Assembly (NCBI GenBank): GCA_036939975.1
Contig: JALLPB010000706.1
Coordinates: 1 to 21,845 of the forward strand
Direction: 5' to 3'
Length of the DNA: 21,845 bases
Origin: Cyclostephanos tholiformis
Taxonomy: Eukaryota; Bacillariophyta; Thalassiosirophyceae; Thalassiosirales; Thalassiosiraceae
The translations under genes and the position numbers were made by a program. This document shows positions 8,020 through 17,532 of the stretch, in pieces. Numbering within the stretch: position 1 is the first letter of the stretch; each line of letters starts with the position of its first letter. The notes under the pieces are model-generated. The model had not been told where the DNA came from and did no database searches. It saw only the letters and a list, made by a program, of their open reading frames with translations.

Positions 8020-8488
8020 GCACTCTGTTTCTTTTTTTTGTGTGAGGATCAGTTGATGAAGAAGAAAACAAACAGCAATGTTTGGGGAGGTGTATGGGGG
8101 GGCAGAGAGAAAAGCTACGGATGTTCAAACGGATGGATAAGTTAAAGAAAACGTATGAAAAATATTCACCAGGAAATAATCGCAGGACCCTTTTTCACAC
8201 GTCAGGCGAAACGTAACATACATTTACATCATTAGGAATTTTAACCTTCGTAATGAGGGACAAAGTCGTAGTTAGTAGAGGTGCACCAGCAGAAAGGCAT
8301 GGATTATCGCTCGCACTGTCATCCTGCTTGTGATATCTATCATCCTGAACCTATCCAATATCGGTATTAGAGACTGCTTACATAACAACATTGTTTTAAA
8401 CCAGCAAGTTACTAACCCTAACCTTCATATGTATGTTTTTTCCCCCTGTGACTCGAACAAAAATGTGTTCATGAAGCATAGTAGTTTA
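8020..8488. other. Intergenic region between convergent genes
   Basis: About 470 bp lie between the RPN3 and protease stop codons. The composition turns AT-rich, with a T-run just after RPN3 (8031-8040). It presumably holds both 3' UTRs. I see no RNA gene. Confidence 0.5.
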
Positions 8489-10081
8489 TCAAGCTCTTCC
8501 GCCGTCGAACAAACCAGTTACGAAATCCCAAAAGTCGCCAAAATTATCCCCATCAGTCGTCATGTCGACTGGGCAACAGTACTGCTCTAACACCAATGAT
8601 TCCATGTATGCACAATCATCCGACCCGATTTCATAAGCCGTCGCCGCATCAATGATTTGGGCACATGTCAATTGATTCCCGGCTTCGTCGGTATACGGGA
8701 CAGATGCGTCTTCAGTTGCGCCGTATGGGCAGATGATGCAGGAATTGTCGCTTGTCGTAAGAATAGGCGGGTTGATGAGTTGGTTGGTGGGTAGGTAGGT
8801 GGGGGGATCGAAATTCAACGGGGCAGCTGGATCAGCGGATGGGTAAGCTGTTGGGATTTGAGGGACGGACGTACTAATGCTACCGTCGCCGCCGCCGCAC
8901 TCAAATCCAGCCTCCGGTGCATACTCGCTCCCATTGCAAACCTCGTCTCGAATCCAATCGTACACCCGAGAAACGCGTGAATAAATGCCAGGGAATTGAT
9001 CCGACGCGCAGCCAAATCCCCACGAGACGACGCCGATCTGCAAGTCGTAACCGCCTCCGCCCCCGATCATTACCAACGGCCCACCGGAATCGCCCTGACA
9101 GCTATCTCGACCTGCGGCCTTGGCGCAAAGCATGCTTTCTGTGATCAGATCGTTGTAGCTGTAGCTATTTCCGGCGAATGTCCCGCTGGAATCACTGCAT
9201 TCGTCGTTGGATATAACGCTCAACTCAGCTTGCATAAGGACATCGCTGATGTCGGAGTAGTATTCGCTTTCGTTGGTATCCCCCCAACCCACAATCGTCG
9301 CGCCTTGACCCGCGGTTGGGACCGACGGGTCAGAGTTGAGTTTGACGGTGACAACGCCCTCGCTTGCGGTGACGGCCTCCTGGAGAAAGACGAGCATGAA
9401 ATCGTTGTCCATCGAGGATTCGCTATACTCGGGATGAGGCAACTCTTCCCTGACAGAAAAGTCGCTGCCGTCGTACCACTTGTCGAGATCGTGCCTACCA
9501 AGCACGACCTTTCCACCATAGCCATAGCGGCAGTGAGCCGCGGTCAGGACAACGTCCCTCGCTATCAGCGATCCACCGCAATAGTGCGCGCCGAAAAATC
9601 CTTGCAACGAGACCGCGTAAGAATAGCGATCCTCGGAGGCCTCCTCTCCACCGATGATGCGTAGAGAGGAGGAGGAGAAGGAGGAGGAAGTAACCCCCCC
9701 CCCCGTTTGGTTTTCCGTCCCGGTGGGCCCGTTGTTCGTCCCGGTGGGATCGTTGTCGACATAATTCTTGTTCCTCTTCGAAAGGACGACACAAGGCGCG
9801 ACGACCGCGACTGCCACGAGCACCACCCCGACGACTAGCGCGATCATCGACGCGCGCTTGTTCTTCCTCCTGAGATTTTCCCCATCGGATGCGACGGTGG
9901 CCGTGGGATGTGAGAATCCTGCGTTGTCCGCCGTCGACGAAGGATCGTCATGGACTGGGGGGGCGGTCGAGGGCGCCGAAGACGACGACATCAACGTCGA
10001 CGTCGACTGCGGCAAAGCTTCGTCGTCCTCGCAAATTCCTTGGACGAAGGCGGTGTCTTTTGGTGGGCCCTCCACGGTCAT
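8489..10081 (-). CDS. Type II membrane trypsin-like serine protease (S1A) with Cys-rich tail
   Basis: The first true ATG gives 530 residues; a longer in-frame start upstream would be TTG. Residues 1-70 are an acidic, Ser/Thr-rich tail. RRKNKR (71-76) and a 22-residue hydrophobic helix (79-100) suggest a type II anchor. After a Gly/Ser/Thr linker, R141-IIGG is the zymogen activation site. The peptidase domain (142-385) has the full triad: His183 in TAAHC, Asp227 in DNDFML and Ser332 in GDSGGP. Asp326, six residues before the serine, predicts cleavage after Arg or Lys. CGGSLI and the VVSWGFGCA strand are also typical. A Pro-rich linker leads to a Cys-rich module at about 448-503 (CIICPYGA...EQYCCP), a pattern I associate with diatom extracellular proteins. 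It is probably an active surface or vesicle protease; its substrate is unknown. Confidence 0.92.
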   Translation of the reverse strand: MTVEGPPKDTAFVQGICEDDEALPQSTSTLMSSSSAPSTAPPVHDDPSSTADNAGFSHPTATVASDGENLRRKNKRASMIALVVGVVLVAVAVVAPCVVLSKRNKNYVDNDPTGTNNGPTGTENQTGGGVTSSSFSSSSLRIIGGEEASEDRYSYAVSLQGFFGAHYCGGSLIARDVVLTAAHCRYGYGGKVVLGRHDLDKWYDGSDFSVREELPHPEYSESSMDNDFMLVFLQEAVTASEGVVTVKLNSDPSVPTAGQGATIVGWGDTNESEYYSDISDVLMQAELSVISNDECSDSSGTFAGNSYSYNDLITESMLCAKAAGRDSCQGDSGGPLVMIGGGGGYDLQIGVVSWGFGCASDQFPGIYSRVSRVYDWIRDEVCNGSEYAPEAGFECGGGDGSISTSVPQIPTAYPSADPAAPLNFDPPTYLPTNQLINPPILTTSDNSCIICPYGATEDASVPYTDEAGNQLTCAQIIDAATAYEIGSDDCAYMESLVLEQYCCPVDMTTDGDNFGDFWDFVTGLFDGGRA

Positions 10082-10329
10082 TGGGTCGATCGATGCAAGT
10101 GAGAAGGAAGGGAATTGTGAATTTATGTGACGAGCTTTTTTCTGCAGCAAGCAACCAGAGACAAGTCGTGCCAAATTTGCGCGTCGTGCCCAGCGACGAC
10201 ATACCTACTAGATATTGGCACGAATGTTTTGCACGAACTCTCTCTTGCTCTGGTTGGTGCGAGTCTTGCTGGCGGCGACATAAAGACTCTCTTGGCACGA
10301 TTGTTTCAGAACCGACCCACTTGCCAATT

Positions 10330-10366
10330 GGGGGGGAGGTTGGGGGGGCGGGGGGCTGGGGGGGGG
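10330..10366 (+). other. G-run cluster, candidate G-quadruplex
   Basis: Four G tracts of 7, 7, 6 and 9 bases are separated by loops of 1-5 bases, which fits a G-quadruplex motif. It lies about 250 bp upstream of the protease ATG, on the strand opposite to the protease mRNA sense, close to where the base composition changes. Confidence 0.6.
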
Positions 10367-11075
10367 CTGAAATCTGGGATTATGATGTGCAGCACCATAA
10401 CCTACAATTGTGGGATTTCAATTTTTCTCCCAAACTTCACTGTGATAGATTTTGCTGACAGAATCCTTCTTCATTTTTGGTTGGTTGGTCGTCCTTGCTG
10501 AATTCAACTAAAAAGTATTGGATTCATTATTGGTTCGGAGGGCCATAGCTCCATCAAAATTGGTCATCATTATCAAGAGTTCTCTCTGAGATGGTATTTT
10601 CGATCATGGTGTGTAGTTGTACGCCGCATGTTGGTAGCAAGTGGGTCGGCATTTTTAGGTGGGCAATTTGACTGCATCTAATTTCATGATTGGTTAGTTT
10701 TTCCACAGTCGAAGTTAAAAAAGTTGGTTTGAGGCTGTTTTTTGGCGATGAGAAAGCATTTTATTACCATGGTCAACTAAGTGCGGCACCGGGGCCTGCA
10801 CAATTTTTTTTTTCAGAGCTCAAAATCCAAATTTCTGCCGGCCAATTTTGGCAGCATAGTTGAGGTAAGATGGGAATATTTTGGCAACCACCGGTCGGAT
10901 AAGCCCGCCAGAGGTGTCGAATGAACGTGCTTGATCCACCCGTGCGGGGTGCCCTATTCACCACTTGCTCAATTTTTCTTCCCCCTCTTTTAATCAATTC
11001 TCAGCCACAGATTGCTTGGGGGACTCACTGGCGCCTTGTGGCTAATTTACTCCCCTTCTCACCCCATGCGTTAAA
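10367..11075. other. AT-rich, gene-free stretch at the composition boundary
   Basis: From here the sequence becomes AT-rich and CpG-poor. I see no gene, only scattered short frames without recognisable motifs. Confidence 0.5.
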
Positions 11076-11381
11076 ATGCCCCCCACCAATGACATTCTTG
11101 CAATACATGGAGCACAGGAAAACATGAATGGTGGTATTTTGATCCATGGTGACCCATCTACGATCTCTTCCATTGCTCAAGAATGTAAAGTTGGTCAAAC
11201 ATTTGTTACTAAGGTCATTGATGAGCTCAATGCCAATGGCAGTAGGATCCTCTGCCCTTCCGAGAAGGAATGTGAAAAGAGATACATGAAGATCTCCGTT
11301 GGGGGAGCGGGAGGGCACTGGATTTGGACATGTGAGAGGCTCTGGGTGGCTGCAGTCGCCATGGGGCAAAACATATTTTGA
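11076..11381 (+). pseudogene. N-terminal helix-turn-helix fragment of a Tc1/mariner (IS630)-type transposase
   Basis: The 101-residue frame begins at ATG. Its residues 27-60, DPSTISSIAQECKVGQTFVT and KVIDELNANGS, have the form of the helix-turn-helix that opens Tc1/IS630-type transposases: a short helix, a turn and a recognition helix ending in an ELxxxG motif. After about residue 75 the likeness ends and the frame stops. No catalytic part follows on this strand. The catalytic part of the same family lies just downstream in the opposite orientation (11638-12370). It is an inactive fragment. Confidence 0.5.
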
Positions 11382-11637
11382 TGAGCTAACACTTATTCCC
11401 ATTCCTTTAGGGTGATGCAGATAGGACCCCTGCATCTATTACCAGCTGTGGCTTTGACTGGGTCATGTTGGTCCTGGAGGTCACGGAGAAGTGTGCCATT
11501 CATTTTGATCAAGTATACACATAAAATAGATAATTAAATTTATTCATTGCCATAAATGAGCCATGCAAACACATTACTCCACCATAGCATCCTTGTAGCA
11601 ATGATCTACGCATTTCCAAACCAGTTCATAATTTAAA
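11382..11637. other. Spacer between the two opposed transposase fragments
   Basis: I see no gene. No terminal inverted repeat could be defined by eye. Confidence 0.4.
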
Positions 11638-12370
11638 CTATATCTCCTTTGCCACATATGCTGCTGCATCCATCGAGCATCCAGTTGCTCGCATGTTCTT
11701 ATGTGGGCAAGTACTTAACTTCCAAATGAGATAATTCCAAATTAACTCAATCTGATTCAACTCCGGCAAACACATTGGAAGCCAAGCAACAAAAACATCA
11801 AACCACATCCACAACCAATAAGCCATTGCCTTGTTGTTGCCACCATTATGGATTCTTGCATTGTCCAACACCAGCACGTCTCTCGATCAAGATAACCCAT
11901 TGTTAATAGCATCAACAACTGCATCAAAAAAAGAATCTGAGTCATTTGTCCCTTCCACATTCCGATGAATCCTGTTCCAAATAGGATTTGTGTGGGTATC
12001 AATCCAACAAAATCCAACAATATTATGAGTGTTCCGGAAATCCGGATCAGTCAGGACAGAAGGCTTGACCTGTAATTGGATTCCTCCTTACTTTCTGACT
12101 GAACAGCTCCTGCCTTTTTACCCACTTGATGTTGTGGGGCTGTTCCATGACAATTTAATTGATGAAGCCAATCATGTCCACAACATTACTTGGCCAAAAC
12201 TTGTCCAACCAGACAAGATTCAGCGTCACCATGCTACCTCTGAATGGGAAGGCATACAAAAAGAACCTAGAAACAGTCCTCTTGCCATGCGATTCAAGCA
12301 AAACAACTTCACCATATGTCAGGCAGTACTGTGGCCCTCGGCACACACCCCTCCAACACTCACATCAACA
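11638..12370 (-). pseudogene. Tc1/mariner (IS630, DDE_3-like) transposase remnant, catalytic part
   Basis: Blocks in the right order but different frames rebuild much of a transposase. At 12346-12155 there is RTVSRFFLYAFPFRGSMV, then DKFWPSN. Around 12080-12120 there is QELFSQKVRRNPITG. At about 12050-11900 there is DPDFRNTHNIVGFCWIDTHT. At 11877-11638 there is VLVLDNARIHNGG, then LPELNQIELIWN. The last two hold the second Asp and the final acidic residue of the DDE triad. The segment that should carry the first Asp, between NIKW and QELF, is not recognisable. A TGA stop in the reading frame (plus-strand TCA at 11887-11889) and frame changes show that it is dead. Confidence 0.78.
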
Positions 12371-13317
12371 GACAAATCTCACCATGCTTTATCACCAGTT
12401 GCATGCTTATGGTGTGTAGCAACTGTTGGTGCTGGGGGTTGGCCATCCAGCTACTGCTAGGGGGTCAAACAATGTTCAACCCCCTAGTGGTCCCTGCCAC
12501 CACCCCGGCTACCATAAAACCCACCTCCTCTCTAAAAATAGCTGCGATTCTTGCATCGTTGGCCAGTGTGGTGCACCTGACAATGCCAGGGGGTGGTCGT
12601 CTGGTAGCCAAAAACCAACAAACCAAGTTGATTTTGGGTGGTGGTCCAACCACCCACACTACCACTCAAAGATCCCACACACACAACCCTTACACAACTA
12701 CCTCCGATCCTCATGTCGATGGCCATTTTTGACAAAGCCACACTTCCCATCGCATGCATATGGTGTGGAGTGGCCACCAATGGGGAGGGGATGCCATATG
12801 ATGATGACGACGAGTTGATTGGGGGTGGGTTTGGTCGGTGGCCGGCAATTCCCCAAATCTTACAAATTGCCCCCTCTGCCAAATGCCTGCCAGTGCTCCC
12901 CTCACCAGCAGATTCAAACAATGCTGCGACATGTATCACAATGGGAGGGTGTGCCGCAGCTACTGGTGTCAGGGGGCAGCCATCAGACCATGGCGAGGGG
13001 TTTAATGAAGGGTCGACATGGTGGGGTCTTGACTACCCAAAAAATTGACCTGTCTTTTGGGTCCAAAAATTAACGTAGAACCTGGTACAAGTTCTATGGT
13101 AGGACTGAAAAGACCAGGTAATCTGGTATGAAGCTAGGCAAAAACTCATTCCCTTCAAAAAGGGAATGACTTTTTGCCTTGTTCCTCTTGGTCTGTATGC
13201 CATATTATATTGGTTCCCTTCTTGAGAGTAACCCAAATTCCTTTTTTTCATAAGCTGAAAAAGGGAATCCTGCAGGAATTCCTAGGAATCCTTGGGGAAT
13301 GCAAAATCTAGCAGTCA
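12371..13317. other. Gene-free stretch with two hairpins
   Basis: Several overlapping open frames cross this C/A-rich region, but none has a recognisable domain. Two hairpins stand out. One has 9-bp perfect arms CTAGGGGGT and ACCCCCTAG (12457-12465 and 12479-12487). The other is the 19-bp hairpin listed separately. A GCATGC/TATGGTGTG-containing motif recurs near 12400 and 12755. Confidence 0.4.
13137..13178. repeat. Near-perfect 19-bp inverted repeat with a 4-nt loop
   Basis: The left arm GGCAAAAACTCATTCCCTT (13137-13155) pairs with 13160-13178 with one mismatch. The loop is CAAA. Weaker symmetry continues outward, with AGACCAG on the left and CTTGGTCT on the right. It could be the centre of a larger foldback element. 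Confidence 0.65.
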
Positions 13318-13707
13318 AACCCCCAATTTCCCAATAATCCACCCCCATCTTTGGAGACATATCAGTGTAAGGTTGCACCCATATGTCCATCCACAGCATA
13401 TCAAGATGCTAAAACACACTGTATATATATATAATATGGGTGTGGGATGCAGTCTAGGGGGCTATGAAGCCTCAACCATGACTTTACACCATAACCCACA
13501 TGTCCATCCACAGCATATCAAGGTGCTAAAACACATTGTATATATATATAATATGGATGTGAGATGTAGTCTACGGGGCTATGAAGCCTCGACCATGACT
13601 TTACACCAACACTCAGACTCAGTCACACCCCCAATATCCCAAAAATCCACCCCCCCTTCAGAGGTGTATCAGTGTAAGGGTGCACCCACATGTCCATCCA
13701 CAGCATA
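13318..13707. repeat. Tandem and nested repeats, 117-bp and about 307-bp periods
   Basis: TGTCCATCCACAGCATA occurs at 13384, 13501 and 13691. The first two start units of 117 bp with the same order: AAACACA, then an (AT)n stretch and ATAATATGG, then ATGCAGTCTA-like, then GCTATGAAGCCTC, then CATGACTTTACACC. The segment before the first copy (from about 13318: CCACCCCC, then TATCAGTGTAAGG) recurs before the third copy at about 13645, giving a 307-bp outer period. Confidence 0.8.
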
Positions 13708-13916
13708 CGAATAGATGTCACTGACATATTGTATTCGTTCTAACATAGTATCTGCCTAACCTAGCCCAGTAGCAGAGCCCAAGGGGTGCCTATTCAAGAC
13801 ATATTTTTTTGTGTTTTTGCAGTTTATGCAATAGATGTAGCTTTGCAAAATAGTTGAATCTTCAATATGATCTCCGGCAATATTTTGTAAATGGAAAAGT
13901 TTCCATAATTAGGAGT

Positions 13917-14008
13917 CCAAATGTTCTGGGAATGCATACTTGGTAATTGGGAGTCCAGAATTCTGGGAGATGAATTCCAGAACATTTGGTCAATTACCAA
14001 GTTTGCAT
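13917..14008. repeat. Interleaved inverted repeats (A-B-A'-B')
   Basis: A (13917-13931, CCAAATGTTCTGGGA) is the inverse of A' (13975-13989), with 14 of 15 matching. B (13932-13950, ATGCATACTTGGTAATTGG) is the inverse of B' (13990-14008), with 17 of 19 matching. Between them lies the perfect palindrome CCAGAATTCTGG, itself a variant of A. The order is crossed rather than nested. Confidence 0.7.
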
Positions 14009-14130
14009 CTATGCTTTGCCTTAAGCCAAACTATATGATAAGGCAACGTAGCGCTGTATTTCTATAGTATCAAACATGACTCAAATCAGCTAGCCATTTT
14101 TACTCTAGTATGATGATGAGGATAAGAAAT

Positions 14131-14257
14131 ACTTTTTTGACAATCCAATAGTAAAAAATAGGTATTGCGGATAGTCCTGATGGCAAGTATTCTTCGTGTA
14201 GATGCATACTTGACATGACCACAATACCTTTTTTGACTGTTGGATTGTCAAAAAAGT
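14131..14257. repeat. 127-nt foldback, possible MITE or hairpin RNA
   Basis: The outer arms ACTTTTTTGACAATCCAA (from 14131) and TTGGATTGTCAAAAAAGT (ending 14257) are perfect inverses. Pairing continues inward through AATAGGTATTG/CAATACCTT and TGGCAAGTAT/ATACTTGACA to a small loop near 14194. There is no coding frame of note inside. Confidence 0.8.
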
Positions 14258-14469
14258 CTAAGTCCATTAGGCCCAACAGATTATGTTTAAATTCGTACAT
14301 AGTACATATTGCAATCTACGGTGCAAACACCTTGAGCCTTTTTGTACCTGCAGAAATGACATAGGAATAACTTTTTTCTTGTTTGACAACACCATGCCAA
14401 ATCTGACTTGAACAACGCTTCATGGGGTGCCTGTTCAAAAATATAGCAATTACTAGTGTCCCGTGGGCC

Positions 14470-14800
14470 CATCAAGATGTGTATATATAATATGGATGAA
14501 GGATGCAGTCTACGAGGCTTTGGAGGGCCAACCAACAAACAAAACAACAAGAAAAAACACCAAAAATGCATTTTAGCTAGTAAAATGCCAACCTCCAGAG
14601 GTATATTAGCCTAAGGGTTGATCCACATGTCCATCCACAGCATATCAAGATACTAAAACACTTTGTATATAATATAATATGGATGAGGAATGCAGTCTAA
14701 GGGAGTTCAGAGGTCCCATATAGACAGAACAACAAGAAATCCACCAAAAATGCATTTTAGCTAGTAAAACAAGAAAAAACACAAAAATGCACATTTCAGA
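14470..14800. repeat. Dispersed copies of the 13.4-kb repeat plus a 180-bp class repeat
   Basis: ATAATATGGATGA, then GCAGTCTA, recurs at about 14488 and 14673, with CCATCCACAGCATATCAAGA at 14630. The block CACCAAAAATGCATTTTAGC and its TAGTAAAA continuation occurs near 14558 and 14741, about 183 bp apart. A shorter form follows at 14770-14796. Confidence 0.7.
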
Positions 14801-15090
14801 TGATGAATATTCACAGGACACACCATATCAACAATATTGCACTGAGAAGACAATGATTTGAAAACATTTTTTCTTCAAGATTTCTCCAATGCAGCCCATG
14901 CCATAGTCACAACAGGAGTTTGCAGCATTATTATATCACACCATCTTTTGTTGCATTTAAATAACTTCACATTGGCTCCATTAGAGGATTAAACCTTGTT
15001 CATTGTAACATCCAAAAAAAAGGTTCGACTGACAAGTGATTATTAGTGTTGTTCACATGGATTGGTGTTGAATGATAAGGGAGGAAATGT
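14801..15090. other. AT-rich, gene-free stretch
   Basis: I see no gene or clear repeat. It may be the downstream non-coding end of the piggyBac-like element. Confidence 0.35.
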
Positions 15091-16990
15091 TTATTTTGAT
15101 GATGTTGTTGGTCCAAGTAATATCAAGAAGGAGAACTTGAAATGTGTAAAAACTGCTGGTAGTTCATTCAGAGGTAAAACCTCATCATTTGCTAGATAAA
15201 ATATGCCGACATGGAAACTGGATAGTGTCTTCACTAGTGCATTGTCCAACCATACCACATAATTGAGAGGCCTTGTTTTATGCTGCCAGCACACACTATT
15301 GTAGGCTCCCTATTTTATCTTTCCAATCTGGTTGGCAACATGGGCGCCAAATTGATTGGACTGTAGAGTACTGACCATATTTATCCCCCAAACATCACGG
15401 CTGATCATTGCCTGATGTTGCCCATGTATGCACTATCCATGGTGCAGCAGTGCCCAGCTCCTTTGAAGTTGTTGAGCCTCAATGACAAAAGATTCACCCA
15501 CTTTTGGATGCCAACATTGTGGTTCCACCAAACACTTGCACATGCAGTTTGTACGATGTGAGGATGCCGTGTATCATGGCCAACAAGTGGATTGTTGCTC
15601 CTGTTTGAGTTGGCTCTGGATCAAGCCCTTGTGTGATGGGGCTGTGATACCAACCAGCAATGTGGCTCTCATTGAACATGAGTCAGCGTCCAAACTGTGT
15701 GCTCTTCTTCCACCAATGGTTGAAGCAATCCTTGAACATAGTAAACTTATGGTGATGATGAGCTGTGTTGTCTGGACTGCTCCCTTTTTTGTCTTCATAT
15801 ATCTCATCCCACTCATCATCCTCCTTGACATCTCAATCATTGTTGAAATGGAGGCAGTGGTACATGTCCTTGAACACATTCTTTGGCATGTTCTCCATGC
15901 ACGTACCAATTGTATCGAGTGACTCCCGCATCAACCAGCATCTCTCAATTGAAGGGCTACGTTGCTAACTTTGAGTAAGCTGACATCCAAAAAACCAAGC
16001 AACGTAATTGGCCATGATGTACTTTTTGTCCATGGGGTCATAGTACTTTGGTGTCCAGTTCTTCATTGTGATACAGTGTGTCATGTAATTCTGCATCCTT
16101 GTGGTCGAACACTCATAAAAAGTCTCACCATTGCCAAATTTTGGGAGAATCCACTCGAAGATGTCATAAAAATGAAAATTCCCCCCCTAGTCCATGAAGC
16201 CCCTCAACTCCTCCTCCGTCACTGTCAGCAAGAATTTTTCATCTCAGTGAAATGGAATTGGATCAATATTTCTTCCCATCTTGCAATCAAGGTGCATTGT
16301 CCACTCATTGGGCGTTGATTTTTGTACTTCCTCAGCTCATGATTGTTGTTGTCATCACCACCATCTGCATCCCCAACCTCAACATTCAAAAACAAATCAT
16401 GGTTGATTGTCATTGTAGTATGGCTTTTATTGTTGCATCATGTTGTTGTCTGTGCCAGCTCCTTCTTTCTCATCTTCATTGGCCCCTTTCTTCATTGTCC
16501 CTGTCTTCCTCTACTTTGTTGTTGTCTTCTTTGCACTCTTCTTTTTTGTGTTTCCAATTTTGTTGTAGTCATTGCTGTCATTGTCCTCATAGTCAGTGTT
16601 ATTGTGGTCACCAACATCATTGTCTGTGCCATTTGCCACATTCTCATCAGGCATGCAGGAGGGGGATCCTGTGAAGAATGCCATGATATTGAGTTGACAA
16701 TGTTGTGGTACGGTGACTCCCACCATTTCATCATCTGAATTGCCCGGATAGCTATCTGAGAGATGGAAGTGGTCAAAGCTGGGTTGCTCCATGTCCACAT
16801 AAAGAAGGATGGACTCGTAGAGCATCCCATAGCAATGATTGTTGCTGCCGAGCTGTACATCAAAGTAGTATGCTCACGGCTTGTCAAAATTTATGGACAC
16901 AATCTGGCCAGGATTGAGATGGTTGTCTTCCAGCTGTTTGGGATGATAGCCAAAGGCCCACTAACAACTCGGCCCAGCCCATTCCAGGTC
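15091..16990 (-). pseudogene. piggyBac-like (DDE_Tnp_1_7) transposase, heavily decayed
   Basis: Reading down the minus strand, blocks in shifting frames follow the order of diatom-type piggyBac transposases. At about 16930-16825 there is a possible Tudor/chromo-like start (NPGQIVSINFDKP, then YYFDVQLGS). At 16780-16510 there is an acidic then Lys-rich linker. At 16350-16225 there is HELRKYKNQRPMSGQCTL. At about 16220-15965 there is TEEELRGFMD, then YMTHCITMKNWTPKYY and NYVAWFFGCQL. At 15930-15690 there is NVFKDMYHCLHFNND, then DEWDEIYEDKKG. At about 15690-15494 there is ESHIAGWYHSPITQG, then TGATIH and YKLHVQVFGG. At about 15440-15091 there is GHCCTMDSAYMG, then SVCWQHKTRPLNYVVWLDNA. At least three in-frame stops lie at plus-strand 15683-15685, 15833-15835 and 16187-16189. 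The Asp expected before ES is Asn (15671-15673). It is not functional. Confidence 0.8.
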
Positions 16991-17467
16991 GATGGGGATG
17001 TGATTGATGCCAAGGGGGGAGGGTAGGGCATGTGATCAGTAGTTGGTGTGAAAGTAGTTGAGTGGCATGATTTGTGAGTTGTGGTGACATCATGCATCTT
17101 TGTTTTGTTTTTGGTGCAAATCTACATATGACAATCAGCCCCAAAATTTTGGCACGCCCAAAAACACAATGCACAACTCAAGTTCATAGCTAGTGCAGAA
17201 AGGGCACAGAAAGATGCTCTTTTGATGTCATTGTTCTCACAAGCTTCATAACAACTGCCATAAAATGGCAAGCAAACTGATGTTCTTGTGCTTTCAATGC
17301 ACTATCTAACTCTGTGAATGGGTAAAATTTGGCAAAAAAACTACAATTTTACATAGCTATTACAAAAAGTGGGCACTCATGAGCGCCCATAGCTGTTAAG
17401 CTGTTAAGATGATACCTCCTAGTAAAATATTTAAGGTAATGAACTCAATATTTCTCCCTAAGATGAC

Positions 17468-17532
17468 CATCTTTAAAATCACTGAAATTGGCAAGTTCCT
17501 GTTGGATGCAGCCAACAGAATTTTTAAAGATG
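17468..17532. repeat. 65-nt imperfect foldback
   Basis: The outer arms CATCTTTAAAA (17468-17478) and TTTTAAAGATG (17522-17532) pair. An inner hairpin CTGTTGG-ATGCAG-CCAACAG lies off centre within. Confidence 0.55.

Noticed and set aside
8996..9664. 222-residue plus frame antisense to the protease
   Set aside because: The protease triad and disulfide pattern settle the strand.
10082..10174. N-terminal extension of the protease by 31 residues
   Set aside because: It would start at TTG. The first ATG is at 10081, and no upstream ATG is in frame within the open stretch.
15020..15045. GGTTCGACT, possible tRNA T-arm motif
   Set aside because: There is no matching acceptor stem, anticodon arm or D-arm around it.
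15482..16738. Several plus-strand frames of 67-146 residues
   Set aside because: They are antisense to the piggyBac-like relic, whose minus-strand blocks follow the family order.
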